Shown: positions 36,161-45,233, numbered from the stretch's first letter. The stretch: 64,000 nt of DNA from JADLGL01 sp963667605 (GCA_963667605.2 CAXXUZ010000003.1:1860001-1924000), one strand, 5' to 3'. Numbers and translations are program-made. Notes: generated by a model not told the origin, from the letters alone.

Positions 36161-36248
36161 CGGTCACTCCCGGCAGAATCAATCATTTCAAGCCGGTGTG
36201 CACCGGTGATGAGCCGGGATCAAGGCACGCTTGGAGCGTGGTTAACCA

Positions 36249-37013
36249 CTACAGGACTGTACCTTCGGCCAGGCCGGGGAAGGTTTCGAGAATCCACAAT
36301 GACAACAACGTCATTTGACCGAAGGCAAACAATAGGCCGGTGGCTACCAAGAGCACGCCCATCCCCTTCTCGACCTTGCCCATATGCCGCCGGAAGCGGC
36401 GCATCAGCACCATAAAGGGGCCTGCAAAAGCGGCAGCGATCAGGAATGGGATGGCAATACCGGCAGAATAGAAAGCCAGCAGGAGAGCCCCCTCACCGAC
36501 TGTCTCTTCAGTGCTCGCAAGGGCCAGTAAGGTACCGAGAATCGGGCCGATGCAGGGTGTCCAACCAAAAGCGAAGGCCATTCCGATCAGAAATGAGCCG
36601 AGTACACCGGATGGCTTGCGCCTGACCTGAAATCGCGCTTCACGGTCGAGAATCCCAATTCGATATACGCCGAGGAAATGCAGGCCCATCGCAATGATGA
36701 CAATGCCGGCAATGATCGGCAGCGCCGGTTGGCCGAAGATCCGAAATGTGGCGTTAAGGTCCTGGATGCCTTGGCCGATGGCGCTAGCGCTGGCGCCCAG
36801 GCCGACGAACACCGCAGAGAAGCCGAGTACGAACGCCAGCGCGGCAATCATCACCCGCCCGAACACGATTCGCGATTTCATATTGTCTGTCAGATCGTCG
36901 AGGGTGACGCCGGCGATGAATGTGAGATAGGGCGGCACCAGCGGCAGCACGCAAGGCGAAACGAAGGAGACAAATCCTGCGCCAAAGGCTGTTGAGAGGG
37001 CGATTGCTTCCAT
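36249..37013 (-). CDS. ccdA: Cytochrome c biogenesis thiol transporter CcdA
   Basis: CcdA moves reducing equivalents across the inner membrane to periplasmic thioredoxin-like proteins that keep apocytochrome c reduced. The 254-residue protein has six transmembrane segments with the redox cysteine pair in SPCVLPLVPPYL near residue 20 and WTPCIGPILG near residue 150. The start MEAIALSTAFGAG is chosen because it places the first helix normally; an in-frame extension upstream is hydrophilic and not family-like. No other ccm gene is adjacent. Confidence 0.92.
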   Translation of the reverse strand: MEAIALSTAFGAGFVSFVSPCVLPLVPPYLTFIAGVTLDDLTDNMKSRIVFGRVMIAALAFVLGFSAVFVGLGASASAIGQGIQDLNATFRIFGQPALPIIAGIVIIAMGLHFLGVYRIGILDREARFQVRRKPSGVLGSFLIGMAFAFGWTPCIGPILGTLLALASTEETVGEGALLLAFYSAGIAIPFLIAAAFAGPFMVLMRRFRRHMGKVEKGMGVLLVATGLLFAFGQMTLLSLWILETFPGLAEGTVL

Positions 37014-37112
37014 CGACTCAGTTGGGCTTAGCCGGCCAGCGCTCTGTTGCTCGGCAACAGGATATAGGCCGCAGCCAATTGTAATCCTCACCTTTTGTTG
37101 AGTCGGAGGAGG

Positions 37113-37970
37113 TCAGATCGTCGCTTCCAGGTCGCCGCGGATAATGACCGCCTCAACCGGTTGCAGCGCCCCCGGGATCGGAACGGTTCGAAGCCGGCTC
37201 TTGGCGTAGGGCCCGCCGTGCCGCCGCCAGGTTTCACGGCTGATTAGGGCCTCGCCGGCGGTAGCGGCCGCTCCGAGTTTGACCGCGATACCGATTGTGT
37301 CGCCCCTGGCGGTAAAATCTACCCGATCTCCGTCACCGATGGCTCCGATAAAAGCCGGGCCGCTGTTCAGGCTGGCGCCGAGATGGATGCCCGCTTCGCC
37401 CAACGCCTCCACCTTGGCGGCCGCGAACAAATCTCTCGCCGCCGCGATCGCGCGTTCAGCATGAGCATCGCCGGCGATGCGCGGAAGGAACAGAGCCATT
37501 ATTCCGGAGGGGAAAAATTGGTCGATCAGCCCGCCATGGTCGTCGATGACGCGAGCCGCCATAAGGTGGAATTGCTTCGCCAGGCCGATCAACCCGGCCG
37601 CGCGCGCGCCGGTGTTTGCCCCGATCGACCCCCGGAGTTCGGCAAACAGAACGCTCACGTCAATTTCGGCGCCGCCACGGTATTTTCGAAGAAGGCGCCG
37701 ACAATGAGTGCAAACTAACCCATCCTCGGGCCGACGACGACCGACCAGCCAAGAGGCCGCACTACCCCATCCTTGGAACGGCGCAGCGCAGAGCTTGCAG
37801 CGCGGAGGCGACGGCAGGCGGCGGAGGATCCGTCGCCGCGGCAAGGCGGCCCAATCGCCACCGGAAAGCCATCGATGCCAATGATCGGTCTCGGCCGAGC
37901 TTGCGCCACTCGTCTCCAGGTCCGCCATCCTGCTCCGGTGATCAGCGTCACCGTCCGACGTTGCGACCAT
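37113..37970 (-). CDS. Class III nucleotide cyclase-domain protein, catalytic residues lost
   Basis: A 285-residue cytoplasmic protein. Residues 1-95 hold a conserved opening (DHWHRWLSGGDW, RRRILRRLPSPPRCKLC) with CxxC at 58-61 and another at 87-90, probably a zinc ribbon. From residue 105 comes an adenylate/guanylate cyclase fold. The catalytic set is gone: the first metal Asp is Glu 111 (VLFAELRG), the second is Ser 155 (FFPSGIM for usual GDE), and the transition-state Asn and Arg read Gly and Lys (GDTIGIAVKL for GDPVNVTARL). The product is probably a non-catalytic sensor or binding module. The start overlaps the rarA stop (TGATG), so it is translationally coupled. Confidence 0.85.
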   Translation of the reverse strand: MVATSDGDADHRSRMADLETSGASSAETDHWHRWLSGGDWAALPRRRILRRLPSPPRCKLCAAPFQGWGSAASWLVGRRRPEDGLVCTHCRRLLRKYRGGAEIDVSVLFAELRGSIGANTGARAAGLIGLAKQFHLMAARVIDDHGGLIDQFFPSGIMALFLPRIAGDAHAERAIAAARDLFAAAKVEALGEAGIHLGASLNSGPAFIGAIGDGDRVDFTARGDTIGIAVKLGAAATAGEALISRETWRRHGGPYAKSRLRTVPIPGALQPVEAVIIRGDLEATI

Positions 37971-39283
37971 CAGATCCCTTTGCGCTGTTGCCGCAGCTTC
38001 GCCCAATATTGCAGACGTTTGCGGACTTCACGTTCGAATCCACGGTCGGGGGGATCGTGGTAACTGTGCCGGCCCATTTCATCGGGGAAATAGTCCTGCC
38101 CGGAAAAAGCATCAGGTGCGTCATGATCATAGTCATATCCGGCGCCGTAGCCCTCAGCCTTCATTAGTCGGGTCGGCGCATTCAGAATGTGTTTCGGCGG
38201 TGGCAGCGATCCGTTTTCCTCTGCGCTTCGCCGCGCCGCTCCGAAGGCACGGTAGATTGCGTTGGATTTCGGCGCTGTCGCCAAATAGACGCACGCCTCG
38301 GCAAGAGCCAGTTCACCCTCCGGACTGCCCAGAAAGTCATAGGCGTCCTTGGCTGCGCTCGCCATCACAAGCGCTTGGGGATCGGCCAACCCGATATCCT
38401 CGACCGCCATCCGGACCAGGCGACGGCCGAGATAGAGCGGGTCCTCACCGGCGTCGAGCATGCGGGCAAGATAGTAGAGCGCCGCATCGGGATCGGAGCC
38501 TCGAACCGATTTGTGCAGCGCAGAAATCAGATTGTAGTGGCCGTCTCGCCCCTTGTTGTAGACTGGCGCTCGCCGCTGCACGATCTCCAAAAGCTGCTTG
38601 GTATCAAACACTTCGCCCGTCCTTGCGGCACGCCAGATTTCCTCGGCAAGCGTTAGTGCGGCTCGGCCGTCGCGGTCGGCGAGGCGAATGAGTAACACTC
38701 GGGCCTCGTCGCTCAGAGGCGGCGGCCTACCCTCGGCGGATTCCGCTCGGGTAAGCAACTGGCCGAGCGTATCTTCATCGAGCGGCTTGAAGGTCAGGAC
38801 GCGGGCGCGAGACAATAGGGCCGCATTCAGCTCGAAAGACGGGTTCTCGGTCGTGGCGCCGATGAGACAAACGGTGCCGTCTTCCATTACCGGCAAGAAG
38901 CTGTCCTGCTGAGCCCGATTGAAACGATGGATCTCGTCGACGAAGAGTAGGCTGCCATGACCGGTCTGCCGACGAGCCAGCGCTGCGGCGAAGATTTTCT
39001 TGAGATCGGCAACACCGGAGAACACCGCCGACAGCTGCTCGAAATAGAGGTCGGTATGGTCGGCAAGCATTCGGGCTACTGTAGTTTTGCCCGTTCCGGG
39101 AAGGCCCCAGAAAATGAGCGATCCGATGGTTCCGGATTCGAGCATTCGGGTCAGCGCTCCCTCCGGCCCGACCAAATGGGGCTGTCCGAGTACATTGGCC
39201 AACTCAGTAGGTCGCAGCCGGTCGGCGAGCGGGCGCCTGGGGCTCTTTTTCTCGCCAGTCGCGCTGTCGAACAAACTTGCCAT
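37970..39283 (-). CDS. rarA: Replication-associated recombination AAA ATPase RarA (MgsA)
   Basis: RarA acts at stalled replication forks and interacts with SSB. The 437-residue protein has a P-loop (FWGLPGTGKTTVARMLA), Walker B (LLFVDEIHRFNRAQQD), sensor 1 (LIGATTENPSFELN), and then the C-terminal tetramerisation region (DPDAALYYLARMLDAGEDPLYLGRRLVRMAVEDIGLADP). In many alphaproteobacteria a DegP-type protease gene lies between rplQ and this gene; here there is only 169 bases of intergenic DNA. Its stop is shared with the start of the cyclase-like gene. Confidence 0.96.
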   Translation of the reverse strand: MASLFDSATGEKKSPRRPLADRLRPTELANVLGQPHLVGPEGALTRMLESGTIGSLIFWGLPGTGKTTVARMLADHTDLYFEQLSAVFSGVADLKKIFAAALARRQTGHGSLLFVDEIHRFNRAQQDSFLPVMEDGTVCLIGATTENPSFELNAALLSRARVLTFKPLDEDTLGQLLTRAESAEGRPPPLSDEARVLLIRLADRDGRAALTLAEEIWRAARTGEVFDTKQLLEIVQRRAPVYNKGRDGHYNLISALHKSVRGSDPDAALYYLARMLDAGEDPLYLGRRLVRMAVEDIGLADPQALVMASAAKDAYDFLGSPEGELALAEACVYLATAPKSNAIYRAFGAARRSAEENGSLPPPKHILNAPTRLMKAEGYGAGYDYDHDAPDAFSGQDYFPDEMGRHSYHDPPDRGFEREVRKRLQYWAKLRQQRKGI

Positions 39284-39396
39284 CTTAGAACTCCGACCGC
39301 CGGCCCATACCAGCCGCAGGCGAGCCGGCCGGTGCCTTCATTTCAACCAGCCGGGGCCTTGTGGCCCTGAGTCCAAGCTCGCAACTGTCAACCCGC

Positions 39397-39424
39397 AAAA
39401 AAAGGGCGGCCAAGCCGCCCCTTT
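39397..39424 (-). terminator. Intrinsic terminator of the ribosomal protein operon
   Basis: On the minus strand the sequence is GGGCGGC-ttg-GCCGCCC followed by seven T, with further A/T pairs extending the stem. It begins about 30 bases after the rplQ stop. This is a textbook rho-independent terminator and closes the block of ribosomal protein genes. Confidence 0.9.
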
Positions 39425-39452
39425 GCCATAACATCCAAAGCCCGAAGAAGCG

Positions 39453-39887
39453 TCAGGCAGCGTCGTCGCGCTCTGCGGTTGCTTCAGCGGCCTCATGACG
39501 TGCACGATCTTCCGCCCCTTTGGCATCGCGGTCGCGGGCGACAAACTCGATCACCGCCATCGGTGCGGAATCGCCATAACGATAGCCCGCCTTCAGCACC
39601 CGGGTGTAGCCGCCGGCCCTATCGCCGTAGCGCGGGCCGAGGGTCTCGAATAGCTTCTTTACCGCGGCCTCATCACGAATACGAGCAATTGCGAGGCGCC
39701 GCGCATGCAGGTCGCCGCACTTGCCGAGGGTTACCAGCCGATCGACGATGGGTCTGAGTTCCTTGGCTTTTGGCAAGGTCGTCGTGATCTGCTCATGCTG
39801 GATCAAGGAGACCGCCATGTTGGCGAACATCGCTTTTCGGTGGCTCGAGGTCCGATTTAGTTTGCGGCCGGATTTGCCGTGGCGCAT
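39453..39887 (-). CDS. rplQ: 50S ribosomal protein L17
   Basis: A 144-residue L17, lining the peptide exit side of the large subunit. The family opening MRHGKSGRKLNRTSSHRKAMFANM is intact, and the DUF-free core ends near GYTRVLKAGYRYGDSAPMAVIEFV. A charged Ala/Glu-rich tail of about 30 residues (RDAKGAEDRARHEAAEATAERDDAA) follows, longer than in E. coli. The start is the ATG of MRHGK; a TTG two codons upstream is less likely. It is last in the operon, before the terminator. Confidence 0.97.
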   Translation of the reverse strand: MRHGKSGRKLNRTSSHRKAMFANMAVSLIQHEQITTTLPKAKELRPIVDRLVTLGKCGDLHARRLAIARIRDEAAVKKLFETLGPRYGDRAGGYTRVLKAGYRYGDSAPMAVIEFVARDRDAKGAEDRARHEAAEATAERDDAA

Positions 39888-39936
39888 CGCCAACTCCCAC
39901 GCTCAGACGCCCGCGGCTATCGCACGAGCGTCGCAC

Positions 39937-40953
39937 TCAATAATGATCTTCGTATCGCTTGGCCAGGTCTTCGATATTTTCGGGCGGCCAATTGGCCACC
40001 TCCATGCCCAGATGAAGGCCCATCTGCGCTAGCACTTCCTTGATCTCATTTAAGGATTTTCGGCCGAAATTCGGTGTCCGCAGCATCTCAGTTTCGGTCT
40101 TTTGAATGAGGTCGCCGATGTAGACGATATTGTCGTTCTTCAAGCAGTTCGCCGAGCGCACCGACAGTTCGAGTTCGTCGACCTTCTTCAGGAGAGCAGG
40201 GTTGAAGGCAAGTTCCGGAATCTCTTCCGGGGTCACTTCTTTCTCCGGCTCTTCGAAAGTCACAAAGATCGACAGCTGATCTTGCAAGATGCGAGCCGCA
40301 TATGCGATCGCGTCATCGGGGCGAATCGAGCCGTCGGTCTCAATCGAGAGCGTCAGCTTGTCATAGTCCAGAACCTGCCCCTCTCTGGTGTTCTCGACCT
40401 TGTAGGAAACCTTGCGGATCGGCGAGAAAAGGCTGTCGATCGGGATCAGCCCAATTGCCGAATCCTCCGACCGATTGAGCTCGGCAGCAACATAGCCTTT
40501 GCCGGTGTCGACGGTGAACTCCATCCGAATCTCGGCGCCTTCGTCCAGGGTGCAAAGCACCAGGTCGGGATTGAGCACCTCAATGTCGCCGGCGGTCTGG
40601 ATGTCGCCGGCGGCGACCACTCCCGGGCCTTGCTTGCGGACGACGAGGCGCTTTGGCCCCTCGCCTTCCATTTTCACTGCGATTTCCTTGATGTTGAGAA
40701 CGATGTCGGTGACGTCCTCGCGGACCCCGGCTATCGAGGAGAATTCGTGCAGCACGCCGTCAATCTGAGCGGACGTGACGGCTGCGCCCTGCAATGAGGA
40801 TAGCAGCACGCGGCGCAGAGCGTTGCCGAGTGTCAGGCCGAAACCCCGTTCGAGCGGCTCAGCGACGATGGTCGCCTGCCTCGCCGGATCGGCGCCCGGC
40901 GTGATCTCCAACGCGTTGGGCTTAATCAGTTCTTGCCAATTTCTGCGGATCAC
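39937..40953 (-). CDS. rpoA: RNA polymerase alpha subunit
   Basis: The alpha subunit nucleates RNA polymerase assembly and contacts activators and UP elements. With the GTG chosen here the protein is 338 residues, the normal family length, and starts VIRRNWQELIKPN; AAGGA lies 8 bases upstream of it. An earlier GTG would add 15 residues with no family similarity. The N-terminal dimerisation domain (GFGLTLGNALRRVLLSSLQGAAV) and C-terminal domain (ELELSVRSANCLKNDNIVYIGDL to MGLHLGMEV) are both complete. Confidence 0.96.
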   Translation of the reverse strand: MIRRNWQELIKPNALEITPGADPARQATIVAEPLERGFGLTLGNALRRVLLSSLQGAAVTSAQIDGVLHEFSSIAGVREDVTDIVLNIKEIAVKMEGEGPKRLVVRKQGPGVVAAGDIQTAGDIEVLNPDLVLCTLDEGAEIRMEFTVDTGKGYVAAELNRSEDSAIGLIPIDSLFSPIRKVSYKVENTREGQVLDYDKLTLSIETDGSIRPDDAIAYAARILQDQLSIFVTFEEPEKEVTPEEIPELAFNPALLKKVDELELSVRSANCLKNDNIVYIGDLIQKTETEMLRTPNFGRKSLNEIKEVLAQMGLHLGMEVANWPPENIEDLAKRYEDHY

Positions 40954-41042
40954 TTGTGTGAGTCCTTTCGGTCCAAATTTCTGGCTTCGGCTCGCCACGG
41001 CATAGGGCGACGAATGTCTTGAAGGAACGCGTAGGCGAACTG

Positions 41043-41432
41043 CTAAACGCGCCGGCGTTTACGGGGCCGGCAGCCATTATGAGGGATGCGCGTGACATCC
41101 CGGATCGAGGTGATCGTGAAGCCTGCGGACTGCAAGGCGCGCAGCGCTGACTCGCGCCCCGACCCAGGCCCTGAGACCTCGACCTCGAGCGTCTTCATGC
41201 CATGCTCGCCCGCCTTCTTGGCGGCATCCTCTGCCGCCATCTGCGCGGCATAGGGCGTCGACTTGCGCGAGCCCTTGAACCCCATCGTTCCCGCGGAAGA
41301 CCACGAAATCGTGTTGCCCTGCGCATCGGTGATGGTAATCATGGTATTGTTAAACGTGGAATTCACATGCGCCACTCCGGTGGCGATGTTCTTCTTCTCG
41401 CGGCGGCGAACCCGAGCGGTATCCTTGGCCAT
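41043..41432 (-). CDS. rpsK: 30S ribosomal protein S11
   Basis: A 129-residue S11 on the platform of the small subunit. The sequence GVAHVNSTFNNTMITITD near the N-terminus and the closing segment ITSIRDVTRIPHNGCRPRKRRRV are the conserved family ends. Encoded between rpsM and rpoA, 74 bases after rpsM. Nothing unusual is seen. Confidence 0.98.
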   Translation of the reverse strand: MAKDTARVRRREKKNIATGVAHVNSTFNNTMITITDAQGNTISWSSAGTMGFKGSRKSTPYAAQMAAEDAAKKAGEHGMKTLEVEVSGPGSGRESALRALQSAGFTITSIRDVTRIPHNGCRPRKRRRV

Positions 41433-41506
41433 TACAAATTCCGTTCATGATATCAGCGCCGCCGTTATTCCGGCGGCTCCACCAACTATCCTCAGACGAC
41501 CCGAGG

Positions 41507-41875
41507 CTATTTCTTTCTCCCGGCGATTGGCCGTGCTGGCCCCTTGCGGGTGCGGGCATTGGTATGAGTGCGTTGGCCGCGAACCGGCAAGCCACGGCGA
41601 TGGCGAAGACCGCGATAGCAACCCAGATCCATCAGCCGCTTAATGTTCATCGCGACATCGCGGCGGAGGTCGCCTTCGACCATATGGTCATGTTCGATTA
41701 TCTCCCGGATCTGCAGGACCTCGGAGTCCGACAACTCATTCACCCGGCGCTCGGGCGGGATATTCACCTTGGTGGCAATATTCCGCGCTTTGGTGGCGCC
41801 AATGCCGTGAATATATTGGAGCGAGATCACGACGCGTTTGTTCGTCGGAATATTTACCCCTGCGATGCGAGCCAC
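41507..41875 (-). CDS. rpsM: 30S ribosomal protein S13
   Basis: A 122-residue S13 in the head of the small subunit, in contact with the P-site tRNA through its basic C-terminal tail. The opening MARIAGVNIPTNKRVVISL, the helix-two-turn-helix (YIHGIGATKARNIATK) and the tail RTHTNARTRKGPARPIAGRKK are all standard. It is preceded by adk with a gap of 133 bases, without infA or rpmJ between them. Confidence 0.98.
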   Translation of the reverse strand: MARIAGVNIPTNKRVVISLQYIHGIGATKARNIATKVNIPPERRVNELSDSEVLQIREIIEHDHMVEGDLRRDVAMNIKRLMDLGCYRGLRHRRGLPVRGQRTHTNARTRKGPARPIAGRKK

Positions 41876-42008
41876 TCAGATTGTCTCCCCGGGGCCAGCC
41901 TAAATGCCCGCTCAACGCGCCAAATCGGCGTCCCGCCCCAAGGCCAACGGCGCCGATGAACTTCGATAAAAGATTGTGAGTCGTAGATAGCGATCGCAGG
42001 GGTTTTCG

Positions 42009-42611
42009 TCAACCATTCTGGAGTGCCGTCCTCTGCAATTCCACGCCGCCGAGAACCTCGCCAATCTCCTTCGTCACCTCGTCGATCGGCAGCATGCCGT
42101 CAACGCCATGCAACTGCCCCTGAGCTCGATAATAGGCAGAAACCGGGGTCGTCCGGCTACGATAAACCTCGAGACGTCGTCTTACCGTTTCCGGATTGTC
42201 GTCGGCGCGCGCCCCGCCGGTCTCGCGGGCACGGCCCTCGATCCTGGCAATGAGTGCGCCTTCGTCGACGGTCAGCTCAACAACCGCGTCGAGCAATATG
42301 CCACGACCCTTCAGCAGCTCGTCAAGACCTTCCGCCTGAGCGATGGTTCGAGGGAATCCGTCCAGGATGAAGCCGCTGGAGCAATCCGGCTGCTCGATCC
42401 GGTCGGCAATGACGCTGATAACGACGGAGTCAGGCACAAGATTGCCACGCTGGATGATTTGGGCAGCACGAAGACCGACCGGAGTTTTGGCAGCAACAGC
42501 GGAGCGAAGAATGTCGCCGGTTGACAGATGGGCGATGCCGAGGCTCTCGGAAAGGCGAGCAGCTTGAGTACCCTTGCCTGATCCCGGCGGGCCGAGGAGG
42601 ACGATCCTCAA
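42009..42611 (-). CDS. adk: Adenylate kinase, short form
   Basis: Interconverts AMP, ADP and ATP. The 200-residue protein has the P-loop GPPGSGKGTQ at residue 7, the AMP site STGDILRSAV and LVPDSVV, and FILDGFPRT. The LID is short (REGRARETGGARADDNPETVRRRLEVYR) and lacks the zinc cysteines of long forms, as is common in alphaproteobacteria. The ATG overlaps the secY stop by 4 bases (translational coupling), a normal arrangement in this class. Confidence 0.96.
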   Translation of the reverse strand: MRIVLLGPPGSGKGTQAARLSESLGIAHLSTGDILRSAVAAKTPVGLRAAQIIQRGNLVPDSVVISVIADRIEQPDCSSGFILDGFPRTIAQAEGLDELLKGRGILLDAVVELTVDEGALIARIEGRARETGGARADDNPETVRRRLEVYRSRTTPVSAYYRAQGQLHGVDGMLPIDEVTKEIGEVLGGVELQRTALQNG

Positions 42612-43939
42612 CGGCGGCGTCCCCTGAGCTTGGCCTTCTTGACCAGCCCTTCATATTGATGGGCGAGGAGATGGCCCTGAATTTGCGACACCGTATCAAG
42701 AGTCACGCTGACTACGATCAGTAGCGACGTGCCGCCGAGGTAGAAGGGGATGCCCGTCGACGAGATGACAATCTCGGGCAATATGCCGACGAGCACCAAA
42801 TATGCAGCACCGGCGACGGTGATCCGAGTTAAGACATAGTCGATATATTCCGCCGTTCGCTGGCCCGGACGTATGCCCGGAATGAACCCACCATGACGTT
42901 TGAGATTATCGGCTGTATCGGACGGATTGAACACGATCGCGGTATAGAAGAAGGCGAAGAAGGCGATCAGCGATCCGTAAAGGATCAGGTACACCGGCTG
43001 GCCGCGGCCGAGCACGGAGGTGAGCGTGATCATCCAGGCCGGACTATCAGCGGAGGTGAAACCCGCAACTGTCGCCGGCAGTAGCAAGAGCGCCGAGGCG
43101 AATATCATTGGGATGACGCCGGCGGTGTTGAGCTTCAGTGGCAAATGCGAAGATTCGCCCTGGAACATTCTGTTACCTACCTGGCGCTTGGGATATTGGA
43201 TCAGCAGCCGCCGCTGTGCCCGCTCCACGAAAACGATGAAGGCGATGATAGCGATGACCAGCAGCCCGATGGCGAAGATGAGACTAGTCGAAATCGCGCC
43301 CTGACGGCCCAGCTCCAGCGTTCCCGCGATCGCTGACGGGAAACCAGCGACAATGCCGGCGAAAATGATCAGGGAGATGCCGTTCCCGACGCCACGCGCC
43401 GTTATCTGCTCGCCGAGCCACATCAGGAAGATGGTGCCACCGGTCAGGGTGATCACTGTCGAAAAGCGGAAGAACCAGCCGGGTTCGCTAACGATGCCCT
43501 GCCCGCCCTCCAAGCCCGCCGCGATGGCAAAGGCTTGAAGCGCCGCCAGGATAACGGTTCCGTAGCGGGTATATTGGTTGATGACCTTCCGGCCTCGCTC
43601 GCCCTCTTTCTTGATCGCCTCGAGGCGTGGGATGAGCGAACTCGCCAGCTGCATGACAATCGACGCCGAGATATAGGGCATGATCCCGAGCGCCAGGATC
43701 GCCATCCGCTCGACAGCGCCGCCGGCAAACATGTTGAATATACCAAGCACGCCCTGCGATTGCGTGGCGAAAGCGTCGGCGAAAGCGTCCGGATTGATCC
43801 CCGGCATAGGGATATAAGTGCCGAGCCGGTAGAGGATCAGTGCGCCGAGCGTGAACCAAATGCGCTTCTTCAGCGCATCGGCCTTGGCGAAGGCTTTGAA
43901 ATTTAGATTGGCTGCGAGTTGTTCGGCGGCCGATGCCAT
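42608..43939 (-). CDS. secY: Preprotein translocase channel subunit SecY
   Basis: SecY is the protein-conducting channel of the Sec system. The 443-residue protein has ten transmembrane segments. Landmarks are AFAKADALKKRIWFTLGALILYRLGTYIPMPGI at TM1, MPYISASIVMQL in TM2, NTAGVIPMIFASALLLLPA in TM7, and the C5 loop KRHGGFIPGIRPGQRTAEYIDYVLTRI that touches the ribosome and SecA. It lies between rplO and adk, as usual in the spc operon. Confidence 0.98.
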   Translation of the reverse strand: MASAAEQLAANLNFKAFAKADALKKRIWFTLGALILYRLGTYIPMPGINPDAFADAFATQSQGVLGIFNMFAGGAVERMAILALGIMPYISASIVMQLASSLIPRLEAIKKEGERGRKVINQYTRYGTVILAALQAFAIAAGLEGGQGIVSEPGWFFRFSTVITLTGGTIFLMWLGEQITARGVGNGISLIIFAGIVAGFPSAIAGTLELGRQGAISTSLIFAIGLLVIAIIAFIVFVERAQRRLLIQYPKRQVGNRMFQGESSHLPLKLNTAGVIPMIFASALLLLPATVAGFTSADSPAWMITLTSVLGRGQPVYLILYGSLIAFFAFFYTAIVFNPSDTADNLKRHGGFIPGIRPGQRTAEYIDYVLTRITVAGAAYLVLVGILPEIVISSTGIPFYLGGTSLLIVVSVTLDTVSQIQGHLLAHQYEGLVKKAKLRGRRR

Positions 43940-43974
43940 TCGATGCTCCGCTTAGCCCGGTTGCCCGTGGCCGA

Positions 43975-44430
43975 TCAGACTGACTTTAGCGACCCGCCGG
44001 CCTTTTCGATTGCAGTTGCCGCCGGCTTTGACGCCCCGGCAACCTCGAAAATGACCGTGGTCTTCAATTCGCCATTGGCGAGGACTCGGACGCCGTCTTT
44101 AACACGACGAATGACGCCCGCCTTCTTCAAGGTCTCGGCCGTGACCGGCTCCTTGGCGTCGAGCTTACCGGCATCGATCGCCTGTTGAACGCGACCAAGG
44201 CCAACTTCGTTGTAGCTCTTGGCGAAAATGTTGTTGAAGCCGCGCTTTGGCAGGCGCCGATGCAGCGGCATCTGGCCGCCCTCGAAGCCCTTGATCGAAA
44301 CACCGGACCTCGATTTCTGACCCTTGAAGCCCCGACCGGCGGTCTTGCCCTTGCCCGAGCCAATGCCGCGGCCGACCCGCCGCTTGGCCTTCCGTGCCCC
44401 GGCATTGTCGGCAAGTTGATTCAGTTTCAC
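43975..44430 (-). CDS. rplO: 50S ribosomal protein L15
   Basis: A 151-residue L15 of the large subunit. The conserved basic, glycine-rich N-terminal extension (RRVGRGIGSGKGKTAGRGFKGQKSRSG) and GFEGGQMPLHRRLPKRGF are present, followed by the globular C-terminal domain. Stands between rpmD and secY, 35 bases before secY. Confidence 0.98.
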   Translation of the reverse strand: MKLNQLADNAGARKAKRRVGRGIGSGKGKTAGRGFKGQKSRSGVSIKGFEGGQMPLHRRLPKRGFNNIFAKSYNEVGLGRVQQAIDAGKLDAKEPVTAETLKKAGVIRRVKDGVRVLANGELKTTVIFEVAGASKPAATAIEKAGGSLKSV

Positions 44431-44466
44431 GTCTCGTTCCTCTCGCGCCCTGCGCGCCCTTGAGCG

Positions 44467-44673
44467 CTAGTTTTCCACCACGCGCACGAGGTGATGGACC
44501 TTGGCGATCATCCCTCGCGTCGACGGTGTGTCGGGAAGCGTTGCCCGACGGCGAATCTTGTTGAGACCAAGACCGATTAGGGTCTGGCGTTGATATGCCG
44601 GCCGGCGGATCGGGCTGCCGATCTGCTCGACGGTGATTGTTTTGCCTTGGGTGGCTCCCTGCCGGGCCATCAT
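44467..44673 (-). CDS. rpmD: 50S ribosomal protein L30
   Basis: A 68-residue L30, slightly longer than the 58-residue E. coli protein at its N-terminus. The core TITVEQIGSPIRRPAYQRQTLIGLGLNKI, then the final MIAKVHHLVRVVEN are diagnostic. Two adjacent ATG codons could start it; gaggcg lies just upstream. It follows rpsE by 8 bases. Confidence 0.97.
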   Translation of the reverse strand: MMARQGATQGKTITVEQIGSPIRRPAYQRQTLIGLGLNKIRRRATLPDTPSTRGMIAKVHHLVRVVEN

Positions 44674-44681
44674 ACCGCCTC

Positions 44682-45233
44682 CTATGCCTCTGCCGGCTGG
44701 CTGTCGTCGACATCGCGCCGACGTGCCTGCAAGGTCGAGACTTTGATGCCACGCCTTGCAGCCACACCGCGCGGGCTATCTTCGTGGCCGAGGGCGTCAA
44801 AAGTAGCACGAACCATGTTGTAGGGGTTGCTTGAACCCAGCGATTTGGCAACCACGTCCTGAACACCGAGCGTCTCGAACACGGCGCGCATCGGACCGCC
44901 GGCAATAATACCGGTTCCCGCCGGCGCTGCTCGAACATGCACACGGCCGGCGCCGTGGCGACCGCTGACATCATGGTGCAACGTCCGACCTTCCCGCAGC
45001 GGTACTCGGATCATCGTCCGTTTCGCCGCCTCGGTAGCCTTGCGGATCGCCTCGGGCACTTCGCGAGCCTTGCCATGGCCAAAGCCGACCCGGCCCTTTT
45101 GATCGCCAATCACAACCAGCGCGGCAAAGCCGAAGCGCCGCCCTCCCTTGACGACTTTGGCGACCCGATTGATGTGGACCAGCTTATCGACGAATTCGCT
45201 GTCGCGGTCGTTCCGATCTCGGTCTCGTGCCAT
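44682..45233 (-). CDS. rpsE: 30S ribosomal protein S5
   Basis: A 183-residue S5, part of the decoding-site shoulder. The double-stranded-RNA-binding N-terminal domain (LVHINRVAKVVKGGRRFGFAALVVIGD) and the S5 fold (VHVRAAPAGTGIIAGGPMRAVFETLGVQDVVAKSLGSSN) are complete. The residues where spectinomycin-resistance changes occur, in VVKGGRRFGF, are normal. Confidence 0.98.
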   Translation of the reverse strand: MARDRDRNDRDSEFVDKLVHINRVAKVVKGGRRFGFAALVVIGDQKGRVGFGHGKAREVPEAIRKATEAAKRTMIRVPLREGRTLHHDVSGRHGAGRVHVRAAPAGTGIIAGGPMRAVFETLGVQDVVAKSLGSSNPYNMVRATFDALGHEDSPRGVAARRGIKVSTLQARRRDVDDSQPAEA

